This document shows positions 1-10,388 of a DNA stretch of 64,000 nt, piece after piece. The notes under the pieces are model-generated. The model was not told where the DNA came from. It made no database searches and saw only the letters and a list, made by a program, of their open reading frames with translations. Every line of letters starts with the position of its first letter. The stretch's first letter is position 1. Source of the DNA: Bisporella sp. PMI_857 (taxonomy: Eukaryota > Ascomycota > Leotiomycetes > Helotiales > Helotiaceae). Location: assembly GCA_021307315.1 (NCBI GenBank), contig JAJSPD010000015.1, positions 248,001-312,000 of the forward strand, read 5' to 3'. A program made the position numbers and the translations under genes.

Positions 1-1523
1 CCTTTGAAGCTGTCATCATCGTCATTACCATCATTATCGCTAGTAATACTGCTCGCTTTGCTGTGATCTGCACTAGCTGGGCTTTCCGTTCTTAATCCAA
101 GGTCTTTGGCCTTCTTAGGAACTTCTTCATTATCTCCCTTCCAATCCGCAGGCGCCATTTGTGGCACTGGAGAGTCGACTCCGGGTTCCGTAATAACGTC
201 TTCCTTGGAGCGACGTCCTGGCTCTGGCTCGTATACCTTCCAAACTACCGCTAAGCGATCAAATGCTCGGGTACCTTTCCTGCTTGAACCCTTTATACCG
301 TCCATTTTATCCCACTCGATTTCAAATACCCCACTTTCATCTGCATTTCCTTCTTGCTCTGGTCCTTTGCCCTCAAAGAATGTATTGAACCACACGTGAG
401 CAACAGACGTGACCATAGTATATCCCATAGTGGCTTTATTTCGACGTTCGAAGTCAATGTTGATATCACTAGTGGGAAGAATGACACGAGTCGACGGCTT
501 GAATATGACTGCCCCGCCTCCAGCTTCAGAACCAGTTGCCTCCGGTGTGCTAGTTCCAGATGTCGTTTGGGATCTATTCTCACTTGCAGTCTGGGGTTCA
601 TTGATGAGCGGTGTGCTTCCATTCGCACCATCTAACTGCGACGTTTCTGTCACAGTCTTCGACTTTGTGGGTTGCGGCTTATAATTTGTGCCACTCGTCT
701 CCTCAGGTTTCTTGAATTCAGGAACTCTCTCCCGATTCTTCACCGCGTCTCGAACTCCTGACGTCCCGGACTCATTGCCATCAACAATGACCCGTTCCTT
801 CTTTGTGAACAGATGGAACAATTTGATCTTCTTTCCCTCATCCACAAAACCCTCAACCTGTACCTTGACGCCATCTCTCAACCCCCAAACATGCACCTCC
901 ATAATTTCAATCTGGCGCTCGACGTATATCTTCCCGCCCTTAGTCCATCGATCAACATATCCCACCCACCGCAGCTGACTCGGTATGCTCACGCCCTGTC
1001 CAAATCCAGGCCGCATCCTGCGTTCCGTAAATCGTGCCAATGCCTCACTGGCAGCCCATCCACACTCGCTGATGAGATAACTACACGCCATCGTACCGCT
1101 CCGTCCCTTCCCCGCCTTACAATGCACCACCACAACCCTCTTCTTCTTCTTATCCTGTGACTCCTTCCCCTCTGCATCCGCACCCCGCAACCAATTCCTC
1201 ATGCTCGCCATAACCAGCGGCACGACTCTAAACGGCGGCGGGTGATGATCGGGCCACGGATAATGCCAAACCCTTCCATAGACCTCACTATCTGGGTATC
1301 CCGTCCCTTCAGCCCTGAACTCCCATATCGCCCAGTCTTCCCCATGTTTGTAGTCCAAGAATTTGACCAGCTGGTCGAGGGGGTTGCGATACGCGCGTTG
1401 AGGGTATGTGCCGGAGGGGCCAGAAGTTGCGATTATTTGGTCGGTGACGTAGCAGAGGTCGAGGCCGGCTTCTGGATGGCGCGAGCGTGGCCCTGCGACA
1501 ATCTGTCGTAGGAGAGAGGCCAT
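1..1523 (-). CDS. TEP1: PTEN-like phosphoinositide/protein phosphatase, C-terminus beyond window edge
   Basis: An open frame without introns starts at the ATG at 1523 and runs off the left edge (at least 507 residues). The P-loop HCKAGKGRSGT begins at His134, with catalytic Cys135 and Arg141. It matches the PTEN signature HCKAGKGRTG, whose two lysines favour acidic phosphoinositide heads. Upstream residues fit the PTEN phosphatase fold: an N-terminal RRxVxGPR-like stretch and a YPxxxY-type region near residue 40. Downstream a WVGYVDRW stretch leads into a putative C2-like region. After about residue 260 the sequence becomes polar and acidic, ending at the edge in an Asp-rich tract. By family knowledge it dephosphorylates PtdIns(3,4,5)P3 or PtdIns(3,4)P2 at membranes. 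Fungal homologues are called Tep1/Ptn1. The C2 assignment is inference; the phosphatase call is firm. Confidence 0.9.
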   Translation of the reverse strand, partial: MASLLRQIVAGPRSRHPEAGLDLCYVTDQIIATSGPSGTYPQRAYRNPLDQLVKFLDYKHGEDWAIWEFRAEGTGYPDSEVYGRVWHYPWPDHHPPPFRVVPLVMASMRNWLRGADAEGKESQDKKKKRVVVVHCKAGKGRSGTMACSYLISECGWAASEALARFTERRMRPGFGQGVSIPSQLRWVGYVDRWTKGGKIYVERQIEIMEVHVWGLRDGVKVQVEGFVDEGKKIKLFHLFTKKERVIVDGNESGTSGVRDAVKNRERVPEFKKPEETSGTNYKPQPTKSKTVTETSQLDGANGSTPLINEPQTASENRSQTTSGTSTPEATGSEAGGGAVIFKPSTRVILPTSDINIDFERRNKATMGYTMVTSVAHVWFNTFFEGKGPEQEGNADESGVFEIEWDKMDGIKGSSRKGTRAFDRLAVVWKVYEPEPGRRSKEDVITEPGVDSPVPQMAPADWKGDNEEVPKKAKDLGLRTESPASADHSKASSITSDNDGNDDDDSFK

Positions 1524-2352
1524 TGTGTAGGAAAGATGTTTATAGGTAATATGGAGGGGTGGTTATCAGACTTGGAGGTATTGCATGTTGAATTTAGAGG
1601 TGAGGCTGGAGCACAACGTCATCAAGGAAACTTGGTTTGCACAGCCACATGGCGGGGCTTTCCCCTGAAGATTAACCGAAATCTGTGATTCAATTCTGTG
1701 TAACAACAAGCGAGGTGAGATAGACGTTACGATTGAATTTCGTGTTCTGAATATCTCATTGACTTGGGTACGGCTGTGACTTGGAGTAACAACTAGCATG
1801 AAATCATTGCTCGCTCTACTGGTTTACCTTTCCATTAGGGTAGTTTATTTCATCAATGATTTAAAGAGACTAAGAGGACATCCGACGAGGAGCAGCTATT
1901 ACCACCATCAATCTATTACCAACAAGTCTAACTTTGAACTCCTAGTTCTAATAAACCACTATAATACAATGATTATTGCTATTCATAATATATAAAATTT
2001 GCCCGATTGGATAATTGCTGCTAACAATCATGAATAGTGTGGCCATTATTCGTTACCTCTACTCGTTGATTAGTCTACGGTGGAGTAATTATCCCTGGCT
2101 TCAATCAAGACACGATTCTCTGTTTATTGTGAGTCGAAAGGATGAGAGACATCTTGTCCCAGCAAGATTGACCAAGTGCGGAAACCACAAGTCCCTTCTT
2201 AGACCGAACTAAAGACCGTTCTGCACTAACATCAACTGCATGCCGGGGCCATGAATGGCTTCTTGCAAGCAAATCGTTTTGCATTGAACGATATCCGCAA
2301 TCACATTGGAAATGCATGATCCCCAATCTATTCAAAAGTCAAGAGATACAAG
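1524..2352. other. intergenic, 5' region of the PTEN-like gene
   Basis: This stretch lies upstream of the PTEN-like gene. Only short open frames are present, none with coding-like composition or family motifs. It should contain the promoter and leader of the minus-strand gene, but no specific element could be recognised. Confidence 0.5.
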
Positions 2353-3035
2353 ATGTCCTCCGCTCCACGCCTAATACTGAAGGACAATTCCGCAAACAAC
2401 CTCAACAACCCAAGACGACCAACTCCGCCTATTGCAAAATCCGCCACAGCAGCACAAAGCAACAACAATCCCATACTCAAAAACTATGCTACACCTCTCT
2501 GCCGGCCCCAACCGCACCAACCGCACCAACAACAACGACCACAGCTCGCTCGCCTACAAATCCACCTCCAGCGCCGCCAAATACGCCGACCGCCAAACCC
2601 ACGCACAAATCAAAGAACTAAGCAAAAATGGTCCTAGGAATCCGGCAGGGCGCCAACCCGCGCCTTTCTCGCACGCCTTCGACCACATCCTCAACATCTT
2701 CATCACGCAAGACGCCTAGCCCGGCCTCCCGCGCGGGGTGTCATGGAAGTGAAATTTCGAGGGTGTTTGTCGTGCCTCATCGCCGCCGGGCTGGGGAAGC
2801 AGGTTGACGCCGCGGAGGTGATGTTTTTCGGCAAGATGGGAGATGCTGGGGAGGGGGGGTGGGGCTTTTCGGAGCTGAAGGGGCTGGGAAGGAGGGTTGG
2901 TGGGATGCTTAGGATAGGCTTAGGGGTTTGATAGAGCGGGTGCGGCGGGAGGATCGGAAGGAGGCTCTTGAGGTGTCGAGGATGGGGTTGGCGGGCTTGG
3001 GCCGTCGGACTTTCGAGGAATGCGCGATAGGGTAG
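2353..3035 (+). pseudogene. possible decayed or frameshifted gene, family unknown
   Basis: Coding-like plus-strand segments follow one another but change frame. One begins at ATG 2353 (polar, Asn/Pro-rich; ends in ILKNYATPL). A second frame carries on from about 2500 with SAGPNRTNRTNNNDHSSL and stops at TAG 2717-2719. A third, from ATG 2743, contains GLGKQVDAAEVMFFGKMGD. A fourth from about 2919 reads LIERVRREDRKEALEVSRMG and stops at 3035. Each piece looks like protein, while the joins need single-base shifts, one of them near a run of seven G. This suggests a dying gene, or a live gene with indel errors. I do not recognise the family. The Pro-rich opposite-strand frame at 2703-3092 is probably its shadow. 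Confidence 0.35.
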
Positions 3036-3682
3036 GTTTGAGAGTGGACGGGGGGAAGGGGAGAGTGGCTGGTGGTCAATGTCGGTGAGCATAGCGAAGT
3101 GGTATACTAATTCCCGTGGATGAGAAACCTTTCATCTTCAAGAAATGGTGTTATAGATCGTATACTAAGCAAAAATCATCTATGATGCTCGTTCGACGGC
3201 CTTTGAATGATCTGGGCTAGGGCAATCATAAATCTTTGCTCTCTGCCCGTGAAACTAAACGGCTGTGCCTTGAAAAGAGAAAGTCTTGTTCGTTTGGAAA
3301 TAGCAATTAGCACTCAAATTCTTTAAACGAAACGAAACACAGCAAGTAGTGTCAAGTATAACATATCGCGGGTATACAAAAGTTCATGAAAAGACGCACA
3401 AACATATGATGATGAAAGCTTCGCCTATATTAGAACACTGCTTTCCGTGCAATGCAAACCTATCGCACACATACCACCACCATCCCATATCGAGTGCGGA
3501 GATAAACTGATATTAGCACAAAGCTCACCACCCACTAAGCGCAAATCAATGCAGAATATGATACTTTAATGAAGAATCTTCCATCTGTAGCAGGTTCAAA
3601 ATTCGATTACAAAACTACCCTAGGTATAGAACTCCAACGCTATGCAGTGCGAATACAAATAGCATAAAGACAGCTAGATGCT
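3036..3682. other. intergenic / 3' flanks
   Basis: No open frame of note. This is AT-moderate sequence between the 2.3-3.0 kb remnant and the 3' end of the cyclin gene, and it should contain the cyclin 3' UTR. Nothing specific seen. Confidence 0.5.
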
Positions 3683-4678
3683 CTAGCTTATAGGCTGTAA
3701 CTCTGGCTCCACGTACATGGGAAATGGTTCGGCGGAAGAACTTTCCGAAGAGTATAAATCTCTCTTGTGAATGTCTTCTGAGATAGGTGTATCAATGGGT
3801 GTCAGCATACTGCCGATTCCCAATACCGATTGGCCTGTACTCATGCCCTTCAGGCTTAACTTTTCCGGGACTTCTACCATCTCCCAATCCTCATCCTCAT
3901 CATAAATCATGGGCTCAAAATCGTTTGCAGCTAATTCCATATCCCTCATAGCATATTTTATGATGCTTTCCTCCCACAGCGGCATAATTCTGTACTCGAT
4001 ATTTTCCATAATAACTTTCTGAGCAAAGTTGATCTGTTGAGGGGTCCACAGGTTATTTGCCCACTCAGTTGTATAGTGCCCCGTGGTGAATTGAGCGTCG
4101 TCGAGGAACTTAACCGCAAGAATGAGAGCAGCCAGTATGACAACTTCAGGATGAATAGCATCAATATGGGCTTGTGTCTGGGAGAACTCAGATACGTAAG
4201 GGGGAGGCGTGAGCGGGCACCCTCGACGGAATGATGAGGCGAAGCGGGCATCAAGAGAGTCTAGGATGCAGACTGCAAGAGCGATTGATTCCAAAGGTAT
4301 GTTGGCTCTGGCAAGGATCGTTTGGACCAGAGGTATGGAAGCTGGCGTGAGAGAGGTAGCAGATGGTATCAAATTCGTAAGATGCGTTGCCGGACCTGCA
4401 GTAACATATTAGCCTAAGTTCAACTACCGGTAAGATGCTCGACAAGGAAGGAGCGTCGTACCGAACAGCTGGGGATCGATCGTCTGCCCAGGGAATAAGA
4501 CTTCTGGGGAGGTTTGTCGTGTGGTGCTTGCCGAGGTGAGTGGTGGAGTTGGGAGATTTGAGAGTGGTTTGTATGGTCTATAAAAGTACGAGTCTTCGAA
4601 GGACGACGAGGATGAATCTCTCGAATGTGAGGACAATGGAGGTACATAAGAGTTCATAAACTTCTTGGATGGTGCCAT
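3683..4678 (-). CDS. cyclin (Pho80/PCL-like), two exons
   Basis: Exon 1 is 4678-4462 and exon 2 is 4395-3683. The 66-nt intron has a GTACGA donor, a GCTAAT branch and a TGCAG acceptor. Joining gives 309 residues beginning MAPSKKF. The first 70 residues are Ser/Pro-rich and hold an LPTPP motif, a possible phospho-site. Residues about 80-205 form the cyclin box, with LESIALAVCILDSL, an AALILAVKFLDD helix and TPQQINFAQKVIMENIEYR, which matches the helix pattern of the fungal cyclin N-terminal/PHO80-like family. The C-terminus is acidic and disordered. Such cyclins activate Cdc28- or Pho85-type kinases and link nutrient status or morphogenesis to the cell cycle. Which CDK it partners cannot be told from sequence alone. 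Confidence 0.78.
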
Positions 4679-5921
4679 TTTATGGACAATGTGCTGGGAG
4701 GAACGGTGTGTGTTGGAGCGATCTCAAACGGGAGGATCAACGCTTAACTCAGTGGGCTGTGTAGACTGAAGTCTTTATAAGATGGATCTTCAGCAGATGT
4801 GTGGAGGTGCGATCTTTAATCAATTCCAGCATGTATTGCGTGCAGCGGATAATTTTCAACATGCGTTGCTGAAGGTGGTGGGGGTGCGGTTCAATGGAAT
4901 GTGCAAGTCTAGATGGCTGGAAGGATGGTGAATATGCTGGGTGTTGGAACACAATCGGAAGAGGTCTCCCTTATTGCGCATGATTCGTCAAGCTGAACTG
5001 CGCTGGCTATATATGCAGCACTTCGCAGAGGAGAAGAAAGGCTCGTGTTGAAAGTGCTTTAGAGTTTTCGTGTCCGAGTCTGCGTGTCTCTGTCTGGTCC
5101 CACGACGCACTTTATGAAAGGAGGAAACGAAGAATTGCACTAACCGTCATGCTTGGATACCGCTAAAACAGGTGAGACCTGCATAAAGATCGACCTACCA
5201 GTGCTCCTTACTACTACTACCACCGGTACCCAGGCCTGGGATGGGGAATGGCTATCCAGATCTGGGATGGGGATTTCTGAGAGACGGTGAGCCCCCGCGA
5301 GGCTTTCCCGACTTCTTGTTCTGCTAAGAGGCTGAACAAAACTTCATGATTTGATTCGCCTTCTTCCCTCGGTTGCAAACCACTGCCACCAAAGTCAACA
5401 TTGTAAGTGCTCAAGAGGGGTTGTTGTCACGCTAATGCCGGCCGTGGTGGCACAACCCGCTTTCATAAAAATTGCGTGAGCGGTGATATAAAAAGTGACC
5501 GTAGTGATGATGATTTTGGCGATGCAAATCAAAGTTCAAAGCTCGAACTGGGTGACATATTATTAGTGGGGAAACCTCCCCCCTCCCGCTCGCCACGCAA
5601 CTTGGCCAAAAAAAAAAAAAAACAACCCCTGAACTGAAACACGTGCAATCTATTTCATCCTTGAAAATGCAGCCGAATCGAAGAAAAAAACTATTGCCAA
5701 TTCATTTATCTTGCAGACAACATTCATCTCTACACCAGTACACCCCTTCTAGGCTGATTGTCTCGACTTCTCTGTCCGTCCATTCTGTGAACTATTTTGT
5801 CGCAAGTCACAAGGCATTTTGGCGCAATCATGATGAATCTCCTAGGCCAAGTTGAGCCGATAACCCGCATCAACCATCATCCCATTGATTCCCCATCGCT
5901 TTGCTCCACCTCGGATTCGTG
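4679..5921. other. long 5' region of the cyclin gene
   Basis: No convincing gene. A long regulatory upstream region is common for G1-type cyclins. Notable items are an A run of about 15 near 5609-5624 and a CT-rich stretch just before it. Short frames around 5217-5640 lack coding character. Confidence 0.4.
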
Positions 5922-6470
5922 ATGGTGGAGATCGGACTCCCAGCAGTTCCGTCCCGAGGCTACCAAGTTTTCTATTTTGAGAAACCCCTATCCTTAGTTG
6001 GATTTTTGCTCTCATGCCTTCTCTGCATATTGGCCTTACTTCTAGGGTATATTATAGTATACAATCTACTCTTCATTCTTCGTTCATCTCTCACGGTCTT
6101 GGTCATCCTCAGAACTACAGTGCTTGAGCCAGTTATTTGTTATTATCCAAAGCTCCAGTCACAGCCAGACCAGGCTGCAGGTGGTTGGTTCCACAACCTC
6201 AAGCTGGGACCACCCATCATCCAATCTCGTCTTCTAGAAAACGACAAAGCGAGACAGAGGGTATTGATGATGGTGAAAGCTGCGGCTGACACTGCAGGCC
6301 GGGAAATTCTTGCCGCTTCAGTTATTACTCAGGAAAAGTGGTCTCCTTCTCCTTTCTTCCCAACAATACCAAGTCTTACCCTCCTTCTATATCTCTGCGC
6401 TCTCTCTGCATTCTCCCGGTCCTCTCTCTTCTTCTTTTTCCGCTCATATACTGCTCGCACACAGCGCTGA
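5922..6470 (+). CDS. possible small membrane protein, doubtful
   Basis: An open frame of 182 codons from ATG 5922. Residues about 20-65 are strongly hydrophobic (two membrane-spanning stretches around GFLLSCLLCILALLLG and VYNLLFILRSSLTVLVIL). A polar middle follows, with an amphipathic KARQRVLMMVKAAADTAG helix. The last ~47 codons overlap the convergent phospholipase coding sequence on the other strand, where the frame turns into Ser/Leu/Phe-rich text typical of a shadow. If real, the true end may be reached through an intron before 6329. No family recognised. Confidence 0.3.
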   Translation: MVEIGLPAVPSRGYQVFYFEKPLSLVGFLLSCLLCILALLLGYIIVYNLLFILRSSLTVLVILRTTVLEPVICYYPKLQSQPDQAAGGWFHNLKLGPPIIQSRLLENDKARQRVLMMVKAAADTAGREILAASVITQEKWSPSPFFPTIPSLTLLLYLCALSAFSRSSLFFFFRSYTARTQR

Positions 6471-8890
6471 GTACGTTCTCGGCCTTCCTCGAAGTTAGCT
6501 TTCGCAAGAGAGACGACTTTATCAATGTCGTCTGGGGTATAGACAAAGTTCCATGTGCTCATGTAGTCGCTCGTCACGGGGTCTACCCCCTCGATCTTGG
6601 GGTTGCTTAGAAACGGAAAATAAACTACCGCAATTCCTGCATTTGGCTCCATTAGCTGCCAATCATCGTTGACCGCTTTTGATGGGACGTTATCAGGCTC
6701 TGCAGAGCGCTCCTCGGTTGTGCCTACCCAGATCGTACACGGACCCAAATCCTCAGATTCGGTATTATTTGTGCTCTTAGTTACGTCGCTTCGTGCTTCC
6801 TCAACCTTCTCAAGATGTCTAATTTGATCATCCTTTGCCTCGTCAATCTTCGATTCTGCCTCGGCTGTTGTATGCACTTGAGCTTGTTCAAGCTGCTCGG
6901 CTGCTTGAGCCGCCGAGTCCTTCGGCTTGGGCCATCCAGAACCGAGAGGCCATCCTTTAATCCCTCGCTGACGCGCGTATCCATCTGCAACTGAAAGCCA
7001 GTTTTCAGTCTTGATATCTGCAGAAGCGTCAAAGGCAATTAGGATGTCTACCTCTCGGCCCGGCCTGAGCAGGGGGTATATTGGTAAGTTATTGGACATG
7101 CCGGCATCCATGAGCTGTAAGTGAGTACTATTATATATATCCTCTGATGCGGTTTCTGGGAGTTGCCCTTCCATTTTGTAGACGAAGTTGGGTATTGAAG
7201 CTGGTTCAATGGGATGAACTTTGCTCAGATCCTTATCCCTACCATCAATCATGCTATCAATCCCACCAAAGCCCGTAAGCCCTCGCACGAGAGGACGGAC
7301 TTCTTTGTAATAATGACTCAATGTAGCACAGAACGCGCTTCCAAAGATCCCAAGGAGTAGCGGCAGGCGAAGTTCTGGCACACGGGGTTCTCCGTCTTCT
7401 TGCGGAAGGTCTCTCCCCTTTTCGAATTTGCGGCCTAGTGCCCATGTAGGTATACCAGCAGCAAACTCCTCGCAAAACATTTCGTAAGGAGTGATTTCAA
7501 ACCATTGGAACCATGCCTCTTTCTTTGCCTTTTCTTTTGTCTTTTCCGAAGGCTGCTGTGTGACTTTCTCGACCGTAGAAGCATCCTCCAAGATCGGTAT
7601 CTCATGACGGACGGCTGTGTAGATGGGCATTGGATGCTCACCATTCTTGATGTGATCCCGCTGATTCGAGATCTTCAGGTCTCTGTCATTAACATTGAGT
7701 TCCCCCTTGGGAACAAGAAGTCTCGCAGCTAGTAACAAGCCATAGACATCCACCAACCCAAAATGTGAGTTTGGATCACCCTTTAATTTTTCCACAAAAC
7801 CACTTAGGAGGAATTTGTTTGTTGGCGCCGAGTTAAGTGCATCGAGCGCAACCGGAGGATATGCAATATGGATGCCTATGCGCGCCTTTAAGTGGTCGAT
7901 GATCTTGTCAAATCGTCTAGAACCTAGAGAAGAATGATAAAGAGCCTGCAGCCAACAGGAGCCACTAACGCCCGCTGTATAGGTAACACAGTCGAATAGT
8001 CCCGCTTCTTTTGTTGCCAGCATAGAACCAGTTCCTGCAACCAAGGCACGTAGACCTCCGCCTGAGCCAACCATAGCGATGCATGGGATGTCATCTGGGT
8101 GAACATCTTCCTCAGGGATATCCAGGTACTTGGCTAGAGCTACCCTAGTGTACTCGCGTCTCTTCTCTAGGAAACTCTTCTCCTCATCGCAAAGCTCGTC
8201 TGAAACCCTAACTTTCGCTGAGAACCCAATCTCTGGATTGATAAAGGGGTCATGTGCCTCCTGCCAAATCTCGTCTGCCAGCGTTCCCGGCGCCATCGAT
8301 AATTCTTTTTGTAACTTAGAGATATATGCGGGTAAGACCTTCGCCCAGTCTGGCATAATAAAATCTGCAACAGTCTCGCCTACTGAGCCCCATTTGACAT
8401 CTGTAACGGCAGAGAACACGGCAAATTTTGCCGTGAAGCTATCCCATGCTGAGTTTTCCATAGGTTCACTAGAAGATGGTGTATTTTGTTGGTAAGGTAG
8501 TTCGTGAAGGGCATCCACATTGTCCGAAGCTACAGCTTCCTTCCTTTCCTGAACTGGAGCATACTTCTTGCGCTCGGCTAGGATCTGACTTCGAAGTTTC
8601 GTTGCAGGAAGGGGCTGCACATAGGCGTTTTCGTTTAGCATGTAGAATAGCCCACCACCAACAATGAGAAAGGTTGCCGTTAACAGGACTGGACGTGCGA
8701 CAATTGCCATCTTGCCTTCAGGTTTCGGTTTTGCTTTAGTGAATAACCTTCGAGCCTGCAGCTGTTTTCTCGTGGTGTTATCTCTCCATGACTGTTTTGC
8801 GATGTGTATTTGTCGCACTGGAAGCATTTGACATTGGGAATGTTTGTTGACGCGGGCTCTGAATGTGCCGCGCAGCATTGGGGTAAACAT
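6329..8890 (-). CDS. cytosolic-type phospholipase A2 (PLA2_B/cPLA2 catalytic domain), probably mitochondrial
   Basis: A single exon of 853 residues from ATG 8890. The first ~60 residues are rich in Arg/Lys and lack acidic residues (mitochondrial presequence-like). They precede a membrane segment at about 68-85 (VLLTATFLIVGGGLFYML). The lipase core shows the oxyanion/phosphate loop GSGGGLRA (275-282), the nucleophile elbow GVSGS with Ser309, and the catalytic Asp motif LMDAGMSNN (Asp595). This is the Ser-Asp dyad of lysophospholipase/cPLA2 proteins. A Lys/Glu-rich insertion (about 440-460) and a charged C-terminal region with an acidic coiled-coil-like stretch (about 650-700) are outside the core. 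Family knowledge: these enzymes release fatty acid from the sn-2 position of phospholipids, and the Aspergillus homologue has been reported in mitochondria. The targeting call is inference. Confidence 0.92.
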   Translation of the reverse strand: MFTPMLRGTFRARVNKHSQCQMLPVRQIHIAKQSWRDNTTRKQLQARRLFTKAKPKPEGKMAIVARPVLLTATFLIVGGGLFYMLNENAYVQPLPATKLRSQILAERKKYAPVQERKEAVASDNVDALHELPYQQNTPSSSEPMENSAWDSFTAKFAVFSAVTDVKWGSVGETVADFIMPDWAKVLPAYISKLQKELSMAPGTLADEIWQEAHDPFINPEIGFSAKVRVSDELCDEEKSFLEKRREYTRVALAKYLDIPEEDVHPDDIPCIAMVGSGGGLRALVAGTGSMLATKEAGLFDCVTYTAGVSGSCWLQALYHSSLGSRRFDKIIDHLKARIGIHIAYPPVALDALNSAPTNKFLLSGFVEKLKGDPNSHFGLVDVYGLLLAARLLVPKGELNVNDRDLKISNQRDHIKNGEHPMPIYTAVRHEIPILEDASTVEKVTQQPSEKTKEKAKKEAWFQWFEITPYEMFCEEFAAGIPTWALGRKFEKGRDLPQEDGEPRVPELRLPLLLGIFGSAFCATLSHYYKEVRPLVRGLTGFGGIDSMIDGRDKDLSKVHPIEPASIPNFVYKMEGQLPETASEDIYNSTHLQLMDAGMSNNLPIYPLLRPGREVDILIAFDASADIKTENWLSVADGYARQRGIKGWPLGSGWPKPKDSAAQAAEQLEQAQVHTTAEAESKIDEAKDDQIRHLEKVEEARSDVTKSTNNTESEDLGPCTIWVGTTEERSAEPDNVPSKAVNDDWQLMEPNAGIAVVYFPFLSNPKIEGVDPVTSDYMSTWNFVYTPDDIDKVVSLAKANFEEGRERTQRCVRAVYERKKKKREDRENAERAQRYRRRVRLGIVGKKGEGDHFS

Positions 8891-9458
8891 AGCGAAGGAT
8901 AAAGGCGCAATGGCCTTGGACGATTAAATAACCATGAGAGGATGATAAGTGGCAGGGTTGCAACTAGAGAGAGACCTCCGTCAGCGAAACGCCTGCCAGG
9001 AAAAGATGGAAAAGTCGGCAATCCGATGCGGGAGGTTATCGCGATTATTTTATGACGCCATACCTTCTGGACCCAGATGCGACATGTGCGCGTTTGCTTG
9101 GCACCACCTTCAACAATGGACTCTCGTCATATCGCGCGAGGCTAATCAATACTGCACTACTATAATTCAAGATTTCAGCTTGGGGCCTCTTTGGTTCCCG
9201 TCCAGTTTTGCTTGTATTTGCGCCATGGGAGTCAAAGGGACCGATGCTAGACCCTGAAGTAGAGCGAGTATTGGTCCGTCGTTTTTGCAAGCCTTTCTAG
9301 CTTTTTGTCGTCGGCCGCGCCATATATTGATACCTATCTGAGACTAGAGGTTTTTTGCACCTGCGGATTATATTGCTCTAACTGAGTGATCAGCACGCCC
9401 AAGCAACTTTAGAGCAGTACACAAGAAGTCACTGTGTCCACACAATGGGGTATTAAGT
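8891..9458. other. intergenic between phospholipase and DUF3431 genes
   Basis: Holds the promoter of the phospholipase gene and the 3' end of the next minus-strand gene. No further gene or specific motif recognised. Confidence 0.45.
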
Positions 9459-10388
9459 CTATATTATCTGGTCTAAACACTGGCAGTCCTCCCTCTTCCC
9501 TGCAATACCTCTAGAAGTCAACATGCTTGGACACATCTCTGCCTTTTTCGCATCACCGCATTGCATAAGGATGTACCACAACCTCTCCAAGGTATATCCC
9601 AAAAATGGCGCATTGAGCGAATCCTGTTCCTTCCCTATAATATTTTTATCGTGCGCCCAGGCAATAGAGGTAGTGACCCCTTCTAACAACTCTTCATATA
9701 TGGCTTTTCGGATCCCTCTGATCCTCCTTGCGGAGGCAATGAATTGACCTTTGTATGACAAGAGCACCTTATCACATGTCCGCTTATGAATTTCCTCATA
9801 TTTTGCAGCAACAATTTTCCAGGGATCGTTCCATTCGTAGCGATCGATGCAGGTATGGCAATCGCATACCGTTGCATATCCAAGATTCAACATTCCGGTA
9901 TCGGGCCCAAGATAGTTCGTAAGTTTTGGCAAGGTTTCTTTCTTCAGCCGATGTGCATATGCCTGCGTGAAAAGAGTCTGTTTTGCAAGATTGTCCCATT
10001 CATGTACTATGTGATGGAGAAATGTACCCCCTTCTCTTCCTGTGTTTGGAATTCTGCGCACGACGTTTGCACCAGTAACATTTTGGATCATGTCCATGTT
10101 TGCATCTTGATCCTTGACATATATTATGACATTCGGGGTAAGGGTTTTGATGTATTCCGCATTTTTGAGTTCGCCGATGGCCCATCTAATCTTCTCGAGA
10201 TCTTCCTTGTACATGCTTACGACTATATCAAAGTCGCTCGACGGTGTGTAGCTTGAATCGAGCTTGAGCTGGCCGTGAAAATCATTTGCGAATATGGCAC
10301 GACCATAACCGCGGAGATGATACAATATGAGGCAGAAGAATATTGTCAGGGAAAGCAGTGCCTTCAAGCTTCGAATGGGAAACATCAT
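9459..10388 (-). CDS. DUF3431 family type II membrane protein
   Basis: The first in-frame ATG is at 10388; the open frame extends upstream only through a GTG, and a possible splice acceptor precedes it. The 309-residue protein starts MMFPIRSLKALL and has one membrane anchor at about residues 6-26, followed by a luminal or extracellular domain. Family-typical features are DIVVSMYKEDLEKIRWAI near the start of the domain, VIIYVKD, PNTGREGGTFLHHIVHEWDNL, and a C-terminal region with paired cysteines (CDCHTC). DUF3431 proteins are fungus-specific with a glycosyltransferase-like layout (short cytosolic tail, signal anchor, luminal domain), but their reaction is not known to me. The true N-terminus might lie in an upstream exon. 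Confidence 0.8.
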   Translation of the reverse strand: MMFPIRSLKALLSLTIFFCLILYHLRGYGRAIFANDFHGQLKLDSSYTPSSDFDIVVSMYKEDLEKIRWAIGELKNAEYIKTLTPNVIIYVKDQDANMDMIQNVTGANVVRRIPNTGREGGTFLHHIVHEWDNLAKQTLFTQAYAHRLKKETLPKLTNYLGPDTGMLNLGYATVCDCHTCIDRYEWNDPWKIVAAKYEEIHKRTCDKVLLSYKGQFIASARRIRGIRKAIYEELLEGVTTSIAWAHDKNIIGKEQDSLNAPFLGYTLERLWYILMQCGDAKKAEMCPSMLTSRGIAGKREDCQCLDQII

